Below, piece after piece: positions 17,974 to 27,427 of a DNA stretch of 64,000 bases. Source of the stretch: Pseudocoprococcus catus. Its GTDB lineage: Bacteria > Bacillota > Clostridia > Lachnospirales > Lachnospiraceae. The stretch is from NCBI RefSeq assembly GCF_902381825.1, contig NZ_LR698973.1, positions 2,707,788 to 2,771,787 of the forward strand, in the 5' to 3' direction. Made by a program: the position numbers and the translations under genes. The notes under the pieces are model-generated. The model did no database searches, had not been told where the DNA came from, and saw only the letters and a program-made list of their open reading frames with translations. Numbering within the stretch: position 1 is the first letter of the stretch; every line of letters starts with the position of its first letter.

Positions 17974-18022
17974 AAAGGGCTGTTGTTTTATTCGGGGTAA
18001 TGAATAGAGCAGCAGCCTTTTT
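17974..18022 (+). terminator. Terminator of the pot operon
   Basis: AAAGGGCTGTTG (from 17974) pairs with CAGCAGCCTTT (18010-18020), ending in T. Confidence 0.75.
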
Positions 18023-18090
18023 CAAGTGGACTTGTCGGGCAGATTCTGTTATCATAAGAGTAGAAAATATCAGGGAAAGGGGCATAGGTC

Positions 18091-19764
18091 ATGAAGCAGA
18101 TGAAGCTATCGGTAGGAGTCTCCGATTTTGAAAAGATTCGAAGCGATGGTTATTACTATATCGATAAAAGTGGCTGGATCAAAGGATTGCTGAAATCCGG
18201 AGCGGAAGTAACTTTACTGACGCGACCGAGGCGCTTTGGTAAGACGCTGGGAATGAGTATGCTTGCTAATTTTTTTGATATAACAAAAGATAACAGGGCT
18301 TTATTTGAAGGTCTGGAAATAATGAAAGACACAGAGTTGTGTCAGCATTGGATGAATCAGTATCCGGTTCTTTTTTTATCTTTTAAAGATGTAGATGGCA
18401 CATCTTTTGAAAATGCACTGGCACTTCTTCAATTTACACTGTCCCAATTTTGTGATGTGTATGCTTATCTGGAAGATGGTGAACAGGTGACGGAAGTTCA
18501 AAAAGCCATTTTTCATCGATTAAAGATGCAAACCGCTTCTCTGGTGGATATACAAAGTGCTTTGTTAGTCATTATGAGGATGATGTGGGCTTATTATGGG
18601 AAGAAAGTTATTTTGCTATTGGATGAATACGATGTGCCGATTGCCAAAGCCAGCAGTAAAGGTTATTATACGGAAATGATGGAAGTCCTGAAAACGATGC
18701 TCAGTATATCGTTAAAAGATAATTCGGTACTTGAATTAGCGGTTGTCACAGGTTGCCTGAAAATAGCAAAAGAAAGTATTTTTACAGGTACGAATAATTT
18801 TGTTTCTGATACGATTTCAATGTCAAGATTTAATGAATACTTTGGTTTTACGCAAAAAGAAGTAGATCAGATTTTGCTGGATGCGGGCGCTGCTTCGCAT
18901 GCACAACAGGTGAAAGCGTGGTATGATGGGTATCATTTTGGGGAATACGATATTTATTGCCCATGGGATGTGATGAATTTTGTTCGTGATTTTCAATTTG
19001 ACGCAACCGTAAAACCTGCAAGCTATTGGAAGAATACAAGTGATAATGCGATTATCAGGTCTTTTATTGATTTTGCGGGTAATAGTATCACTGCCAAAAT
19101 GGAGACACTGTTGGCGGGGGGATATATTATTGAACGAATAGAAGAAAATCTGACCTATGATTATCTTCATGCATCGGAAGATAATCTATGGAGTATCCTG
19201 TATTTAACAGGTTATTTAACAAAAGTACGTGACCGGGATATAAAAATGCCGCTTTCGGATGGGATGACTGCATTGTTGATTCCAAATGCTGAAATCAGAG
19301 AGATTTTTGAGACAACTGTCAAAAAATGGTTTGAAGACAAAGCCAGAACGTGGAATAAAAGACTGTTGTTTGATGCTGTCTGGTGTGGCGATAGCGAGAC
19401 CCTGACACAGGAGATGAATAAGCTTTTGCGTCAGACCATCAGTTATCATGATTATAGAGAAGATTTTTATCATGCTTTTCTGGCAGGCATTTTTACAGGA
19501 GCTGGATATATGGTTCAATCCAATAAGGAACATGGAGAAGGCCGCAGTGATCTGGTTGTTATGGATACTGAAAATGGCAGGGTCGCAGTTTTTGAGGCGA
19601 AATATTCAAGAATGTTCCAGCAGCTGGAAAGTGATTGTAATAAAGCAATCAATCAGATAGAGAGCAGAATGTATGCCAGAGAATTTGAAGAAAATGGAGA
19701 TGACGTTTTTTGTTATGGCATTGCTTTCTTCAAAAAGAGGTGTTGCGTCAAGATAAAAAGTTAA
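18091..19764 (+). CDS. AAA-ATPase-like / PD-(D/E)XK nuclease family protein
   Basis: Protein of 557 residues of the AAA-ATPase-like plus DUF1703 type. The N-terminus ([22 protein letters not shown]) and P-loop [12 protein letters not shown] (residues about 47-58) are typical, with Walker [13 protein letters not shown]. The C-terminus carries a PD-(D/E)XK-like nuclease signature ([10 protein letters not shown]...VAVFEAKYS). These proteins are abundant and variable in gut Firmicutes and Bacteroidetes; their function is not established. The gene is more AT-rich than the flanking pot and udp genes, consistent with acquisition. Confidence 0.85.
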   Translation: MKQMKLSVGVSDFEKIRSDGYYYIDKSGWIKGLLKSGAEVTLLTRPRRFGKTLGMSMLANFFDITKDNRALFEGLEIMKDTELCQHWMNQYPVLFLSFKDVDGTSFENALALLQFTLSQFCDVYAYLEDGEQVTEVQKAIFHRLKMQTASLVDIQSALLVIMRMMWAYYGKKVILLLDEYDVPIAKASSKGYYTEMMEVLKTMLSISLKDNSVLELAVVTGCLKIAKESIFTGTNNFVSDTISMSRFNEYFGFTQKEVDQILLDAGAASHAQQVKAWYDGYHFGEYDIYCPWDVMNFVRDFQFDATVKPASYWKNTSDNAIIRSFIDFAGNSITAKMETLLAGGYIIERIEENLTYDYLHASEDNLWSILYLTGYLTKVRDRDIKMPLSDGMTALLIPNAEIREIFETTVKKWFEDKARTWNKRLLFDAVWCGDSETLTQEMNKLLRQTISYHDYREDFYHAFLAGIFTGAGYMVQSNKEHGEGRSDLVVMDTENGRVAVFEAKYSRMFQQLESDCNKAINQIESRMYAREFEENGDDVFCYGIAFFKKRCCVKIKS

Positions 19765-19804
19765 ATTATTGGTATTATTTTGGTTGAATATGGGGGGTGG
19801 CAGT

Positions 19805-20578
19805 ATGATTAATTATTCAGAAGATGCAAGCAGACAGTATCATATTCAGGTGGCCAAAGGGGAAGTGGGTCGGTATGTGATTCTGCCGGGAGATCCGAAG
19901 AGGTGTGTAAAGATTGCACAGTATTTGGAGCATCCGGTGTTGATTGCGGATAACAGGGAATTTACAACGTATACAGGCACTTTGGATGGCGTAAAAGTCA
20001 GCGTGACATCCACAGGTATTGGCGGTCCGTCAGCCTCCATTGCCATGGAAGAGTTGTATCGCTGCGGTGCAGATACCTTTGTCAGAATCGGAACCTGCGG
20101 CGGCATGCAGCCGGATGTGAAAAGCGGTGATGTTGTTATTGCCACGGGAGCAGTCCGTATGGAGGGCACCAGCAAAGAATATGCGCCTATTGAATACCCG
20201 GCAGTGCCTGATTTTGGCGTGACAACAGCCCTTGTTTCAGCAGCGAAAGCCTTGAAGATGCCGTATCATACTGGGGTTGTTCAGTGCAAGGATGCCTTTT
20301 ACGGACAGCATGCGCCGGAACTGATGCCGGTGAGCTATGAGCTGCAGAATAAATGGGAAGCCTGGAAGCGGATGGGCTGTCTGGCATCGGAGATGGAATC
20401 GGCGGCATTGTTTATTGTAGGCGGCCATCTGGGGGTACGTGTGGGCTCCTGTTTCCTTGTCATGGCCAATCAGGAACGGGCGAAGCTGGGACTTGAGAAT
20501 CCGGTGGTTCATGACACAGATGGGGCCATTCATGTGGCTGTGGAGGCTATCAGGAATCTGATTAACGCGGATAAATAA
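19805..20578 (+). CDS. udp: Uridine phosphorylase
   Basis: Protein of 257 residues that cleaves uridine with phosphate to uracil and ribose-1-phosphate. Visible motifs: phosphate-binding [31 protein letters not shown], and the substrate region [11 protein letters not shown] start at ATG 19805 behind GGGGGGTGG; the longer frame from 19769 has no ribosome site. Cytidine deaminase follows, so together they form a pyrimidine nucleoside salvage unit. Confidence 0.93.
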   Translation: MINYSEDASRQYHIQVAKGEVGRYVILPGDPKRCVKIAQYLEHPVLIADNREFTTYTGTLDGVKVSVTSTGIGGPSASIAMEELYRCGADTFVRIGTCGGMQPDVKSGDVVIATGAVRMEGTSKEYAPIEYPAVPDFGVTTALVSAAKALKMPYHTGVVQCKDAFYGQHAPELMPVSYELQNKWEAWKRMGCLASEMESAALFIVGGHLGVRVGSCFLVMANQERAKLGLENPVVHDTDGAIHVAVEAIRNLINADK

Positions 20579-20644
20579 GTGGGAAATCAAATTATTAAAA
20601 ATGCCTTTTGTGATTATAAATGTAGAAATAATGGGAGTGAAGGT

Positions 20645-21124
20645 ATGATTTATTATTCAGAAGAAATAGGAAAAAATGAGTTGACGGGAACACTTATTCA
20701 GAAATTGATAAAAACAGCTGCAGAACAGCTTCGATTTTCCTATACACCCTATTCACATTTTAAAGTGGGGGCAGCACTTCTGGCTGCAGACGGCACGATT
20801 TATACCGGATGCAATATAGAGAATGCGGCCTATACACCGACGAACTGTGCGGAGAGAACGGCTTTCTTCAAGGCTGTCAGCGAAGGTGTCCGTGATTTTC
20901 GTGCAATCTGTATTGTGGGTGGGATGAACGGTGTACTGAGTGGTTATACGGCACCCTGCGGTGTCTGTCGGCAGGTGATGATGGAATTCTGTGATCCGGA
21001 GACTTTTGAGATTATCCTGGCAGCGGCAGACGGCAAATATAAGATTTACCGTCTGAAGGAATTGCTGCCGGAGGGCTTCGGACCAGAGAATCTTGTTATT
21101 TCCGGCGGTTTTCGAAGTAAATAA
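20645..21124 (+). CDS. cdd: Cytidine deaminase
   Basis: Protein of 159 residues converting cytidine to uridine, the substrate of the upstream phosphorylase. Zinc site: CAE with catalytic Glu in NCAERTAFF, and PCGVCRQ supplying the other two Cys. About 25 extra N-terminal residues precede the usual core (PYSHFKVGAAL). ATG 20645 follows a GGAGTGA site. Its last 29 bases overlap the 3' end of the convergent OLD-like gene. Confidence 0.92.
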   Translation: MIYYSEEIGKNELTGTLIQKLIKTAAEQLRFSYTPYSHFKVGAALLAADGTIYTGCNIENAAYTPTNCAERTAFFKAVSEGVRDFRAICIVGGMNGVLSGYTAPCGVCRQVMMEFCDPETFEIILAAADGKYKIYRLKELLPEGFGPENLVISGGFRSK

Positions 21125-22952
21125 AATGGTCAATAGCATCGAGGATGTCTTTGAAGTCGTCTCTCGGTGCTATTTCTATGTAGCGGGTCAGCAATTCGGT
21201 TTCGGAATCTTTATAGCGTCCGTAGAATGTATCATAGAGATTGTGACCCCGCATGTGGATGCGGATATCTTCCATATGCTGACGCACATCCTCCGGTGAT
21301 GTCAAATCATGACCGATGGCGGCCACCAGTTTTTCTCCACTGGAAAGCCGATGCAGATATTCGTGCCATTTTTCGTAAAACATGTCATAAAAAGCATCAG
21401 GGCTTGGAACAATGCCGAGTTTTGCCATAACCTCCGGATTGAAAAAGTAATTTTCAAAGGAGTAATATTTCAGGATCAGGACATTTTTCTCTGTAACCCT
21501 TGGTAAATGGTCGATATCACTGATATTCCTTTCATCATAATAGCGGCAGAGCTGGTGCTTCAGCATATCTGCGTCCTTGCCGTCACCATCACGGATCATC
21601 AGGAAGCTGTCTTTCAGATAAATCTGGTTGATGTATTTCAGATTGGCATAGGTCTTGATATTGGTGCAGCTGTTGGTGGTGATGATGGCTACACGGGAAG
21701 GCTTGCCTTCATCATCGTATATTTCGGAGTAATATTTGCGCAGCAGCAGCGGCAGTCGGCTTTTGTCCTGACGGCCTTCGACAATAAATACAAAATCGAC
21801 GTTCATCAGATCATTGGCGCTGTATCCCAGATCGTTGAGAATAATGCTGATATCTGTATGCTCACGAACGGTGGAATAGCCATCGCCGTCCAATACAACC
21901 TGTCGGATCTGACGGCTGTTGAAATTCGGCAGCAGATTCGGTGAATGGGTGGAAAAAATCACCTGGTTTTTGCGGGACAGACGGAAAAGAAGATCTCCGG
22001 ACAGTTTCTGGAGTTTTGGATGGAGGAAAAGTTCCGGTTCCTCCACCATAATGATGCCCGGGGTCGGATTGTCGTCTTCTGCGTAGGTTTCAAGGAGCGA
22101 AAGCATATAAATGCTGCGCATGCCTTTGCCCATATGTTCAATAGGGCGCAGTGTTTTCTGTTTTTCATCTGCAATTTCAGCGGTAACGGAAAGCATCTGT
22201 TCGATATCACGGTTCATGGAGTAGATGATTTCATGCTGACCGCCGTTTTTTCTGTAGTTGGCATTAACTCTTCTGGAAAAATCATCCAGATTCAGCTGAT
22301 ACAGCTTGTAATCAAGCAGTTTCGCTGCCTCAAAGGCATTTAATTCGGCGGGGTTTTTCTGATTAATCAGGCCGATGCAGGAAAAGCAGTGAGTGCATGG
22401 TTTGGCGGAATCAAAAAGACAGCAGCCGGAACGCATTTGTTTTAAAAGGCTGTCTTCCTGCATGAGCAGCAAATCGTCCTGAAATTGCCGCAGATTGCGC
22501 TGCGGGTCCAGATAATAGACCGGCGGCAGCAGTCTGGGAATCCAGTTGTTATTCTTCTGATATCCGTCGCTGTAACGGATTTTCCCGTCGCGGTTGGCGA
22601 TAAATGTAAAAGAAAGGGTTTGGGTCACCTCATCATAGGATGGCAGTTTTCTTTTGAAATCCTGAAACCATTTGTCAAATCGGCGGTAAGTGCTGATTTG
22701 ACCTGCAGCGTGGAGCATTTTCAAATCATTGTCGCTGAGAAGCAGGCAGACGGAGATTTCGATATTGGCGTAATCTTCCTGAAAATCATCCATTTCAACG
22801 GCACAGCTGCCAGTGACAACGCGGATGGCATCAAGAATAGCGGTTTTGCCGGTGTTGTTTTTGCCCACGAGAATCAGGGCGTTTTCGATATTGGTGATTT
22901 GCAGGTCGTTGATGGACTTGTAATTGCGGATACGAAGTTCAGTGAGACGCAA
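21096..22952 (-). CDS. OLD-family-like ATPase with TOPRIM nuclease domain
   Basis: Protein of 618 residues. The N-terminal ABC/SMC-type ATPase has Walker A GKNNTGKTAI (residues about 31-40) and Walker B IIMVEEPELFLHP with an H-loop STHSPNLL. The C-terminal TOPRIM has FIVEGRQD and the acidic cluster RDGDGKD. A Cys cluster lies within the ATPase (GCC, then CTHCFSC), a possible zinc knuckle not found in all OLD proteins. OLD-like nucleases occur in phage defence, but this one is a single gene with no obvious partner (no GajB-like helicase). The 3' end overlaps cdd tail-to-tail. Confidence 0.82.
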   Translation of the reverse strand: MRLTELRIRNYKSINDLQITNIENALILVGKNNTGKTAILDAIRVVTGSCAVEMDDFQEDYANIEISVCLLLSDNDLKMLHAAGQISTYRRFDKWFQDFKRKLPSYDEVTQTLSFTFIANRDGKIRYSDGYQKNNNWIPRLLPPVYYLDPQRNLRQFQDDLLLMQEDSLLKQMRSGCCLFDSAKPCTHCFSCIGLINQKNPAELNAFEAAKLLDYKLYQLNLDDFSRRVNANYRKNGGQHEIIYSMNRDIEQMLSVTAEIADEKQKTLRPIEHMGKGMRSIYMLSLLETYAEDDNPTPGIIMVEEPELFLHPKLQKLSGDLLFRLSRKNQVIFSTHSPNLLPNFNSRQIRQVVLDGDGYSTVREHTDISIILNDLGYSANDLMNVDFVFIVEGRQDKSRLPLLLRKYYSEIYDDEGKPSRVAIITTNSCTNIKTYANLKYINQIYLKDSFLMIRDGDGKDADMLKHQLCRYYDERNISDIDHLPRVTEKNVLILKYYSFENYFFNPEVMAKLGIVPSPDAFYDMFYEKWHEYLHRLSSGEKLVAAIGHDLTSPEDVRQHMEDIRIHMRGHNLYDTFYGRYKDSETELLTRYIEIAPRDDFKDILDAIDHFIYFENRRK

Positions 22953-22989
22953 GGCGGTCAGTCCTTTCTATTAAATATGTTTAATATGT

Positions 22990-23066
22990 AACTGTTCAGA
23001 GCCAGGCAAAATTTCAAAAAACAGGTATAAAATGCGTAGCATTTTGGAGGCTGGCTCTGAACAGTT
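22990..23066. repeat. Long inverted repeat, candidate dispersed element
   Basis: AACTGTTCAGAGCCAG (22990-23005) and CTGGCTCTGAACAGTT (23051-23066) are perfect 16-bp inverted repeats. An inner stem AAAATGC/GCATTTT lies at 23029-23045. The element resembles a weaker hairpin at 42279-42318 (CTGTTCA...TGAACAG). It lies just upstream of the OLD-like gene. Confidence 0.6.
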
Positions 23067-23110
23067 GCTTTAACATAAGAATATCATAGAAAAGGTTGGA
23101 GAAGTATATA

Positions 23111-23148
23111 AAAATGTCCTTTAGAGATATGTTTCTAAAGGACATTTT
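23111..23148. terminator. Terminator of the YitT-like gene
   Basis: AAAATGTCCTTTAGA (23111-23125) pairs with TCTAAAGGACATTTT (23134-23148). A and T flanks allow termination in either direction; on the minus strand it follows the membrane protein gene. Confidence 0.75.
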
Positions 23149-23161
23149 AAACTATATTTAA

Positions 23162-23821
23162 TCAATGCTCCAGAAAGGACACAAATGCGGCTTTTTTATC
23201 GATTTTTTTGCCAACAAGAGCCACGCCTTTGCCCATGGTAAAAGCGGCTAGTACAGTGCCGATGCCGAGGCCGGAGATGTGGCCGAGGAAGAAGAAGGTC
23301 ATGCAGGCTGTGATGATCAGGCAGATCACGTCGTAGCTGATTTTTATTTTAGAATAGGGTTTGCCTGTGATATCTTCCATTTCCCGTGGGAACAAATCGG
23401 TTGGTGTGATTGGCAGTTTGCAGCGGTTGGAAAGGGCAATGCCGAAACACAAAATCAGATAACTTAATATAAAGTAAGCAATTCGAAGGGGAATATTCAA
23501 TGGAAGATGGTCAACCCAAAGTTCATTGATATCCATCATTTTGCCGAAGCAAAAACCGACAACAAAGCTGAATAAATAAGCAGGAACGAATTTGCGGCGA
23601 AGTATCATAAGGACACAGACAAGAAGTCCCTGAAAGATATACGTCCATGTGCCGAGAGAAAGCTTTGGCAATACCAGATTAAAGGCATAAGGAACACTTG
23701 AAATGGCTGAAATACCGGAACCGGAATGAAGCATCAGAAGTACACCGATACTGTTGATGATGACGGCCAGTACAAGAACCAGTTCACCTCGCAGTACGGG
23801 TCTATGATCATTAGTTGTCAT
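23162..23821 (-). CDS. YitT/YczE-like (DUF6198-type) membrane protein
   Basis: Integral membrane protein of 219 residues with about five to six hydrophobic segments (for example VLAVIINSIGVLLML, AYFILSYLILCFGIAL and LIITACMTFFFLGHI). The loop PITPTDLFPREMEDITGK is typical of the YczE/DUF6198 group. No transport function is established. The upstream stretch 23822-24065 carries no other gene. Confidence 0.7.
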   Translation of the reverse strand: MTTNDHRPVLRGELVLVLAVIINSIGVLLMLHSGSGISAISSVPYAFNLVLPKLSLGTWTYIFQGLLVCVLMILRRKFVPAYLFSFVVGFCFGKMMDINELWVDHLPLNIPLRIAYFILSYLILCFGIALSNRCKLPITPTDLFPREMEDITGKPYSKIKISYDVICLIITACMTFFFLGHISGLGIGTVLAAFTMGKGVALVGKKIDKKAAFVSFLEH

Positions 23822-24065
23822 AAAAAATCACTCTTTTCTGAAATACTTTAAAATAAAAAGTGCCATAAGCACCAGAGCAATTATAAACCTATTTTACTGC
23901 GTTATCAAGATGAAATTTAATCGATTGTTTTAAACGAATGTTGTAAGAAAAGTTAGGTTGTAGTTACTCTCAAAATGTGGTACAACAGTAGTATAGGATA
24001 AATAATAGAACTGGATTCCGGACAGCTGGGGGAAGCTGGCTTTGGAAGGAAAGGAAAAAGGGGAT

Positions 24066-24986
24066 ATGAAGAAAGTTTTAGTTGTGGGGAGCTTGAATAT
24101 GGATATGGTCCTTTCCGTAGATCATCATCCGGTGCCGGGAGAGACGATCATTGGCGATGGCATTACTTATCATCCGGGTGGCAAAGGGGCCAATCAGGCC
24201 TATGCAGTTGGCAAGTTGGGCGGCGATGTGCGAATCATTGGCTGTGTCGGATGGGATAATAATGGCATGATTTTGACGGAGAATTTAGCCCAGGCAGGTG
24301 TGGACACAACGGCAATCAATCGTATGCCGGAGGCACCGACGGGTATGGCGATCATAGATGTGGACAAGAAGGGCGACAACAGTATTATTGTTATTTCCGG
24401 AGCCAATGCATGCCTGACACCGGATCTGCTTCGCAAACAAAAGGCGTCTGTGGAATGGAGCGATTTTATTATGACACAGTTGGAGACGCCAATCGACACG
24501 GTACTTGAGCTGGCCAGAATGGCCAAAAAGGCAGATAAATGCATGATTCTCGATCCATCACCGGCCAGAGCGGATCTGCCGGATGAGTTATTTCCTTTAA
24601 TTGATATTATGAAACCGAATGAGAAAGAATTGAGTATACTGACAGGTATGCCGACAGAAACGGATGAAGAGATCAAGGCGGCAGCAGATGCACTGCTTGA
24701 AAAAGGTGTTTCCAAGGTTGTGGTTACCCTTGGGGCAAGAGGTGCCATGCTGGCCGATGGCAATGAGAAGCTTTTCTTTGAGGCAAAGCCGGTTGTACCT
24801 GTGGATACAACGGCGGCCGGAGCTGCATTTACCGCTGCAATGGTCAATGGACTGGCACAGGAAATGGGAATGATACAGGCTATTCGCATGGCCAACGGTG
24901 TGGCATCGATTGTTGTTACACGTCATGGGGCACAGGCTTCGATTCCTGACAGAGATGAAATCGATGACCTGATATGGAACTATTAA
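24066..24986 (+). CDS. Ribokinase-like PfkB-family protein lacking the catalytic Asp
   Basis: Protein of 306 residues matching ribokinase along its length: VVGSLNMDMVLSVDHHP, the GGKGANQAYAVGKLGG sugar-binding segment, KPNEKE and VVVTLGARGA. The PfkB signature normally reads DTxxAGDxF, where the Asp is the catalytic base. Here it is DTTAAGAAF: residue 253 is Ala (GCT at 24822-24824), one base from GAT. Loss of that Asp should abolish kinase activity, so it may be a non-enzymatic sugar sensor or an early pseudogene. ATG 24066 is used. Its stop overlaps the convergent crp-like gene by four bases. Confidence 0.85.
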   Translation: MKKVLVVGSLNMDMVLSVDHHPVPGETIIGDGITYHPGGKGANQAYAVGKLGGDVRIIGCVGWDNNGMILTENLAQAGVDTTAINRMPEAPTGMAIIDVDKKGDNSIIVISGANACLTPDLLRKQKASVEWSDFIMTQLETPIDTVLELARMAKKADKCMILDPSPARADLPDELFPLIDIMKPNEKELSILTGMPTETDEEIKAAADALLEKGVSKVVVTLGARGAMLADGNEKLFFEAKPVVPVDTTAAGAAFTAAMVNGLAQEMGMIQAIRMANGVASIVVTRHGAQASIPDRDEIDDLIWNY

Positions 24987-25657
24987 TTCTCAGTAAGTGC
25001 AGTTAATTTTTCCGAATGGATGAGTTCGATGGTGCCGCGGGATAGTCGGATCCAACCTTCATTTTGAAAGTAGCGAAGCATACGGGTGACCACTTCTCTG
25101 GCCGTTCCCATGTGATTGGCAATTTTTTCATGGGTGATTTTCAGGTGGTTGGTTTTTTCAATGGCGCTTTCTTGAATTAGGAATTCAGCCAGTCGCTTAT
25201 CAAAGCTTTTCCATATGATCTGTTCCATCAGCCACATGACATCAGAAAAACGGCTGCTGAGAATTTCATTTGTATAATTGGCCAGAGCAGCGGACGCTTC
25301 CATGACGGATTTATAGACATTAGGCGGGATCAGCCAGAAATCCGTATCTTTTTCGGCTTCGATGATGGTGTCGAACTGGATATTCGGCATCATGCAGGAG
25401 GCGGAGAACAGACACAGATCTCTTTCAAACAGGCGGAAAAGTGTGATTTCCCTGCCTTCCTCAGATATCATATAGGCGCGCAGCTGGCCGGAATGAATGA
25501 GCAGAACACCAACACAGTCAAGGGAACCATTGTGAATGATGGTTCCTTTTTTTGCATGTTCATAACGGACAGCGTGTTCAAGCTGTTCCTGCTGTCCGGC
25601 AGTTAATTTATTCCAAACGGGAAAAAACTCCTGAAAATCTTTTTCTTTTGAAATCAA
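24983..25657 (-). CDS. Crp/Fnr-family regulator, divergent from thioredoxin
   Basis: Protein of 224 residues from TTG 25657, chosen because minus-strand AGGAGG lies seven bases upstream. The effector domain has few conserved nucleotide-binding residues (GVLLIHSGQLRAYMISEEGREITLFRL). The helix-turn-helix is ITHEKIANHMGTAREVVTRMLRYF. It is divergent from the thioredoxin operon. A perfect dyad lies in its leader (25682-25700) and another at about -41 of the trx promoter (25788-25800), which suggests it controls both. It may respond to redox or haem as relatives do, but that is inference. Confidence 0.88.
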   Translation of the reverse strand: MISKEKDFQEFFPVWNKLTAGQQEQLEHAVRYEHAKKGTIIHNGSLDCVGVLLIHSGQLRAYMISEEGREITLFRLFERDLCLFSASCMMPNIQFDTIIEAEKDTDFWLIPPNVYKSVMEASAALANYTNEILSSRFSDVMWLMEQIIWKSFDKRLAEFLIQESAIEKTNHLKITHEKIANHMGTAREVVTRMLRYFQNEGWIRLSRGTIELIHSEKLTALTEN

Positions 25658-25681
25658 AATATATCCTCCTAGTTTTTGGGG

Positions 25682-25700
25682 AGCTGACAAATTGTCAGCT
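25682..25700. promoter_or_regulatory. Palindromic operator in the crp-like leader
   Basis: AGCTGACAA-A-TTGTCAGCT is a perfect 9-bp dyad with one central base, 12 bases upstream of the crp-like gene's ribosome site. Confidence 0.55.
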
Positions 25701-25787
25701 TCATCAAGAGATAGATGACTTTTCTGAATACATAGCAAAAGTTGTTTTCAGTATAAAGAAATTTATGATGGAAGTCAATGAACTTTG

Positions 25788-25828
25788 GTGACAAAGTCAC
25801 GGAAGGATTTCCGATAAAAGGGTATACT
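25788..25828 (+). promoter_or_regulatory. trx promoter with activator-type dyad
   Basis: GTGAC-AAA-GTCAC (25788-25800) is centred about 41 bases upstream of the start expected from TATACT (25823-25828). No -35 consensus is present. A site at -41 replacing the -35 is the class II arrangement for Crp/Fnr activators. Confidence 0.5.
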
Positions 25829-25881
25829 ACAGACATAAGAAACAGATAAGACATGAACGATAAGAAAAGGAGATTGGATAG

Positions 25882-26196
25882 ATGATGAAAGAATTTAATA
25901 AAAGAACTTTGGATGAATATGCTGCGGAAGGCAAAATGGTTTTAGTGGAATTTAGTGCACCATGGTGCGTGTACTGCAGAAGGCTGGCACCGGCTATGGA
26001 GAAGATTGCAGAGGAATATAAAGATATCCTGACAGTTGGCTCAGTGAATATTGATAATGAGCAGGAATTGGCAAGACAGGAACGGATTGAAGTTGTGCCG
26101 ACACTGGTGCTTTACAAAAACGGACAAGCTGTGGATTCGATTGTTGGGCCTGGATCGAAGGCGGCAGTTGAGGAATTTATACGAAAGAACAGCTGA
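25882..26196 (+). CDS. trxA: Thioredoxin with CVYC active site
   Basis: Thioredoxin of 104 residues with the fold markers FSAPWC and VVPTLVLYKNG (cis-Pro). The redox pair Cys29-Val-Tyr-Cys32 replaces the classical CGPC, which should shift its redox potential and partners. AAAGGAG precedes tandem ATGs at 25882 and 25885. Thioredoxin reductase follows after 93 bases, so the pair forms an NADPH-linked disulfide reductase system. Confidence 0.92.
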   Translation: MMKEFNKRTLDEYAAEGKMVLVEFSAPWCVYCRRLAPAMEKIAEEYKDILTVGSVNIDNEQELARQERIEVVPTLVLYKNGQAVDSIVGPGSKAAVEEFIRKNS

Positions 26197-26289
26197 GGGC
26201 GGAATATGAGCAAAATATTCTGATATGACAGAAATCCGGAAAATGTATTAGAAATCATCGGATAGTGCGGTATAGAATGGAGGAACGGA

Positions 26290-27273
26290 ATGAGACATTT
26301 ATATGATGTAATTATTATCGGCGGCGGTCCGGGCGGTTATACGGCAGCACTGTATGCTGCCAGAGCCGGACTGGATACACTGGTACTTGAAAAGTTATCA
26401 GCGGGCGGTCAGATGGCTTTGACGACGCAGATTGATAATTATCCGGGGATTGAAGAAACAATTGACGGCTTTACTCTGGGAGAAAAAATGCAACAGGGAG
26501 CAGAGCGCTTTGGGGCAAAAACAGAGATCGCTGAAGTGGATGGCGTTCATTTGCAGGGACCTGTAAAGACGGTGCATACCAATGAAGGAATTTTTGAGGC
26601 AAAAACAGTGATTCTGGCTATGGGGGCTCACCCGAGAAAACTGGGTATTCCGGACGAAGCGCGATTGGTCGGTCATGGACTGCATTATTGTGCAGCCTGT
26701 GACGGTATGTTTTATAAAGACAAGACAGTGGTTGTTGTGGGCGGCGGCAACAGTGCAGCTGCGGATGCACTGATTTTGTCCAGAATTTGTAAAAAAGTCA
26801 TTCTTGTTCATCGGAGAGATGAGCTGCGGGCAACGAAAGTGTATCACGAACCATTGATTCAGGCGGAAAATGTCGAATTTCAGTGGAATCAGACTGTGGA
26901 GAGCGTTGTTGAAAGTACAGTGTCGGATGATGGTCATGATGGTCGGCAGGGACGGCGTTTCGGGGGAGAGAGAAATAATACACGGATAACAGGCGTAAAA
27001 CTAAAAAATGTGAAAAATGGCGAAGAGCAGGAAATCGCTTGTGATGGTGTATTTGTCAGTGTAGGTCGTGTACCGGCAACACGCATGATTGAGACACAGA
27101 TTGCCTTGGATGAGAATGGGTATATCATTGCGGATGAATCCACAAAAACCAATCTTCCGGGAGTGTTTGCAGTGGGAGATATTCGGACAAAAGCATTGCG
27201 TCAGATTGTGACGGCTGCTGCGGATGGGGCCAATGCAGCGTATGCTGTGGAGGAATATCTGGCGAATAAATAG
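26290..27273 (+). CDS. trxB: Thioredoxin reductase
   Basis: Flavoprotein of 327 residues: FAD-binding GGGPGGYTAALYAARAG, redox-active Cys134-Ala-Ala-Cys137, NAD(P)-binding GGGNSAAADAL, and the C-terminal FAD motif GVFAVGDIRTK. The NADP-domain motif ends HRRDELRA, and the HRR is usually associated with NADPH. A polar, Arg/Gly/Asp-rich insertion (about residues 205-235, near DGRQGRRFGGERN) is longer than usual. It reduces the adjacent thioredoxin. Confidence 0.93.
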   Translation: MRHLYDVIIIGGGPGGYTAALYAARAGLDTLVLEKLSAGGQMALTTQIDNYPGIEETIDGFTLGEKMQQGAERFGAKTEIAEVDGVHLQGPVKTVHTNEGIFEAKTVILAMGAHPRKLGIPDEARLVGHGLHYCAACDGMFYKDKTVVVVGGGNSAAADALILSRICKKVILVHRRDELRATKVYHEPLIQAENVEFQWNQTVESVVESTVSDDGHDGRQGRRFGGERNNTRITGVKLKNVKNGEEQEIACDGVFVSVGRVPATRMIETQIALDENGYIIADESTKTNLPGVFAVGDIRTKALRQIVTAAADGANAAYAVEEYLANK

Positions 27274-27297
27274 AAACCCCAGGGAAATAGAGGCTTT

Positions 27298-27335
27298 AAC
27301 TGCTATACTGGATAAAAGGTGTAGCAGTTTTTTTT
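27298..27335 (+). terminator. Terminator of the trx operon
   Basis: AACTGCTA (27298-27305) pairs with TAGCAGTT (27322-27329), followed by a run of T. Confidence 0.85.
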
Positions 27336-27427
27336 ATGATTTTGTGTAGATTTTTCCAGATTCTAAGCGTATAATAAACATGTTTTGCGTGTAAAAACGG
27401 ATGTAGATAGAGAGAGGAAAGAATTTA

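Noticed and set aside
19805..20690. Similar start sequences of udp and cdd as a duplicated leader
   Set aside because: The shared stretch (ATGATT, then TTATTCAGAAGA) covers only about 20 bases and the proteins are unrelated; chance or codon bias is sufficient.
21096..22952. OLD-like protein as part of a Gabija defence system
   Set aside because: No UvrD-like GajB helicase gene adjoins it; neighbours are cdd and a membrane protein.
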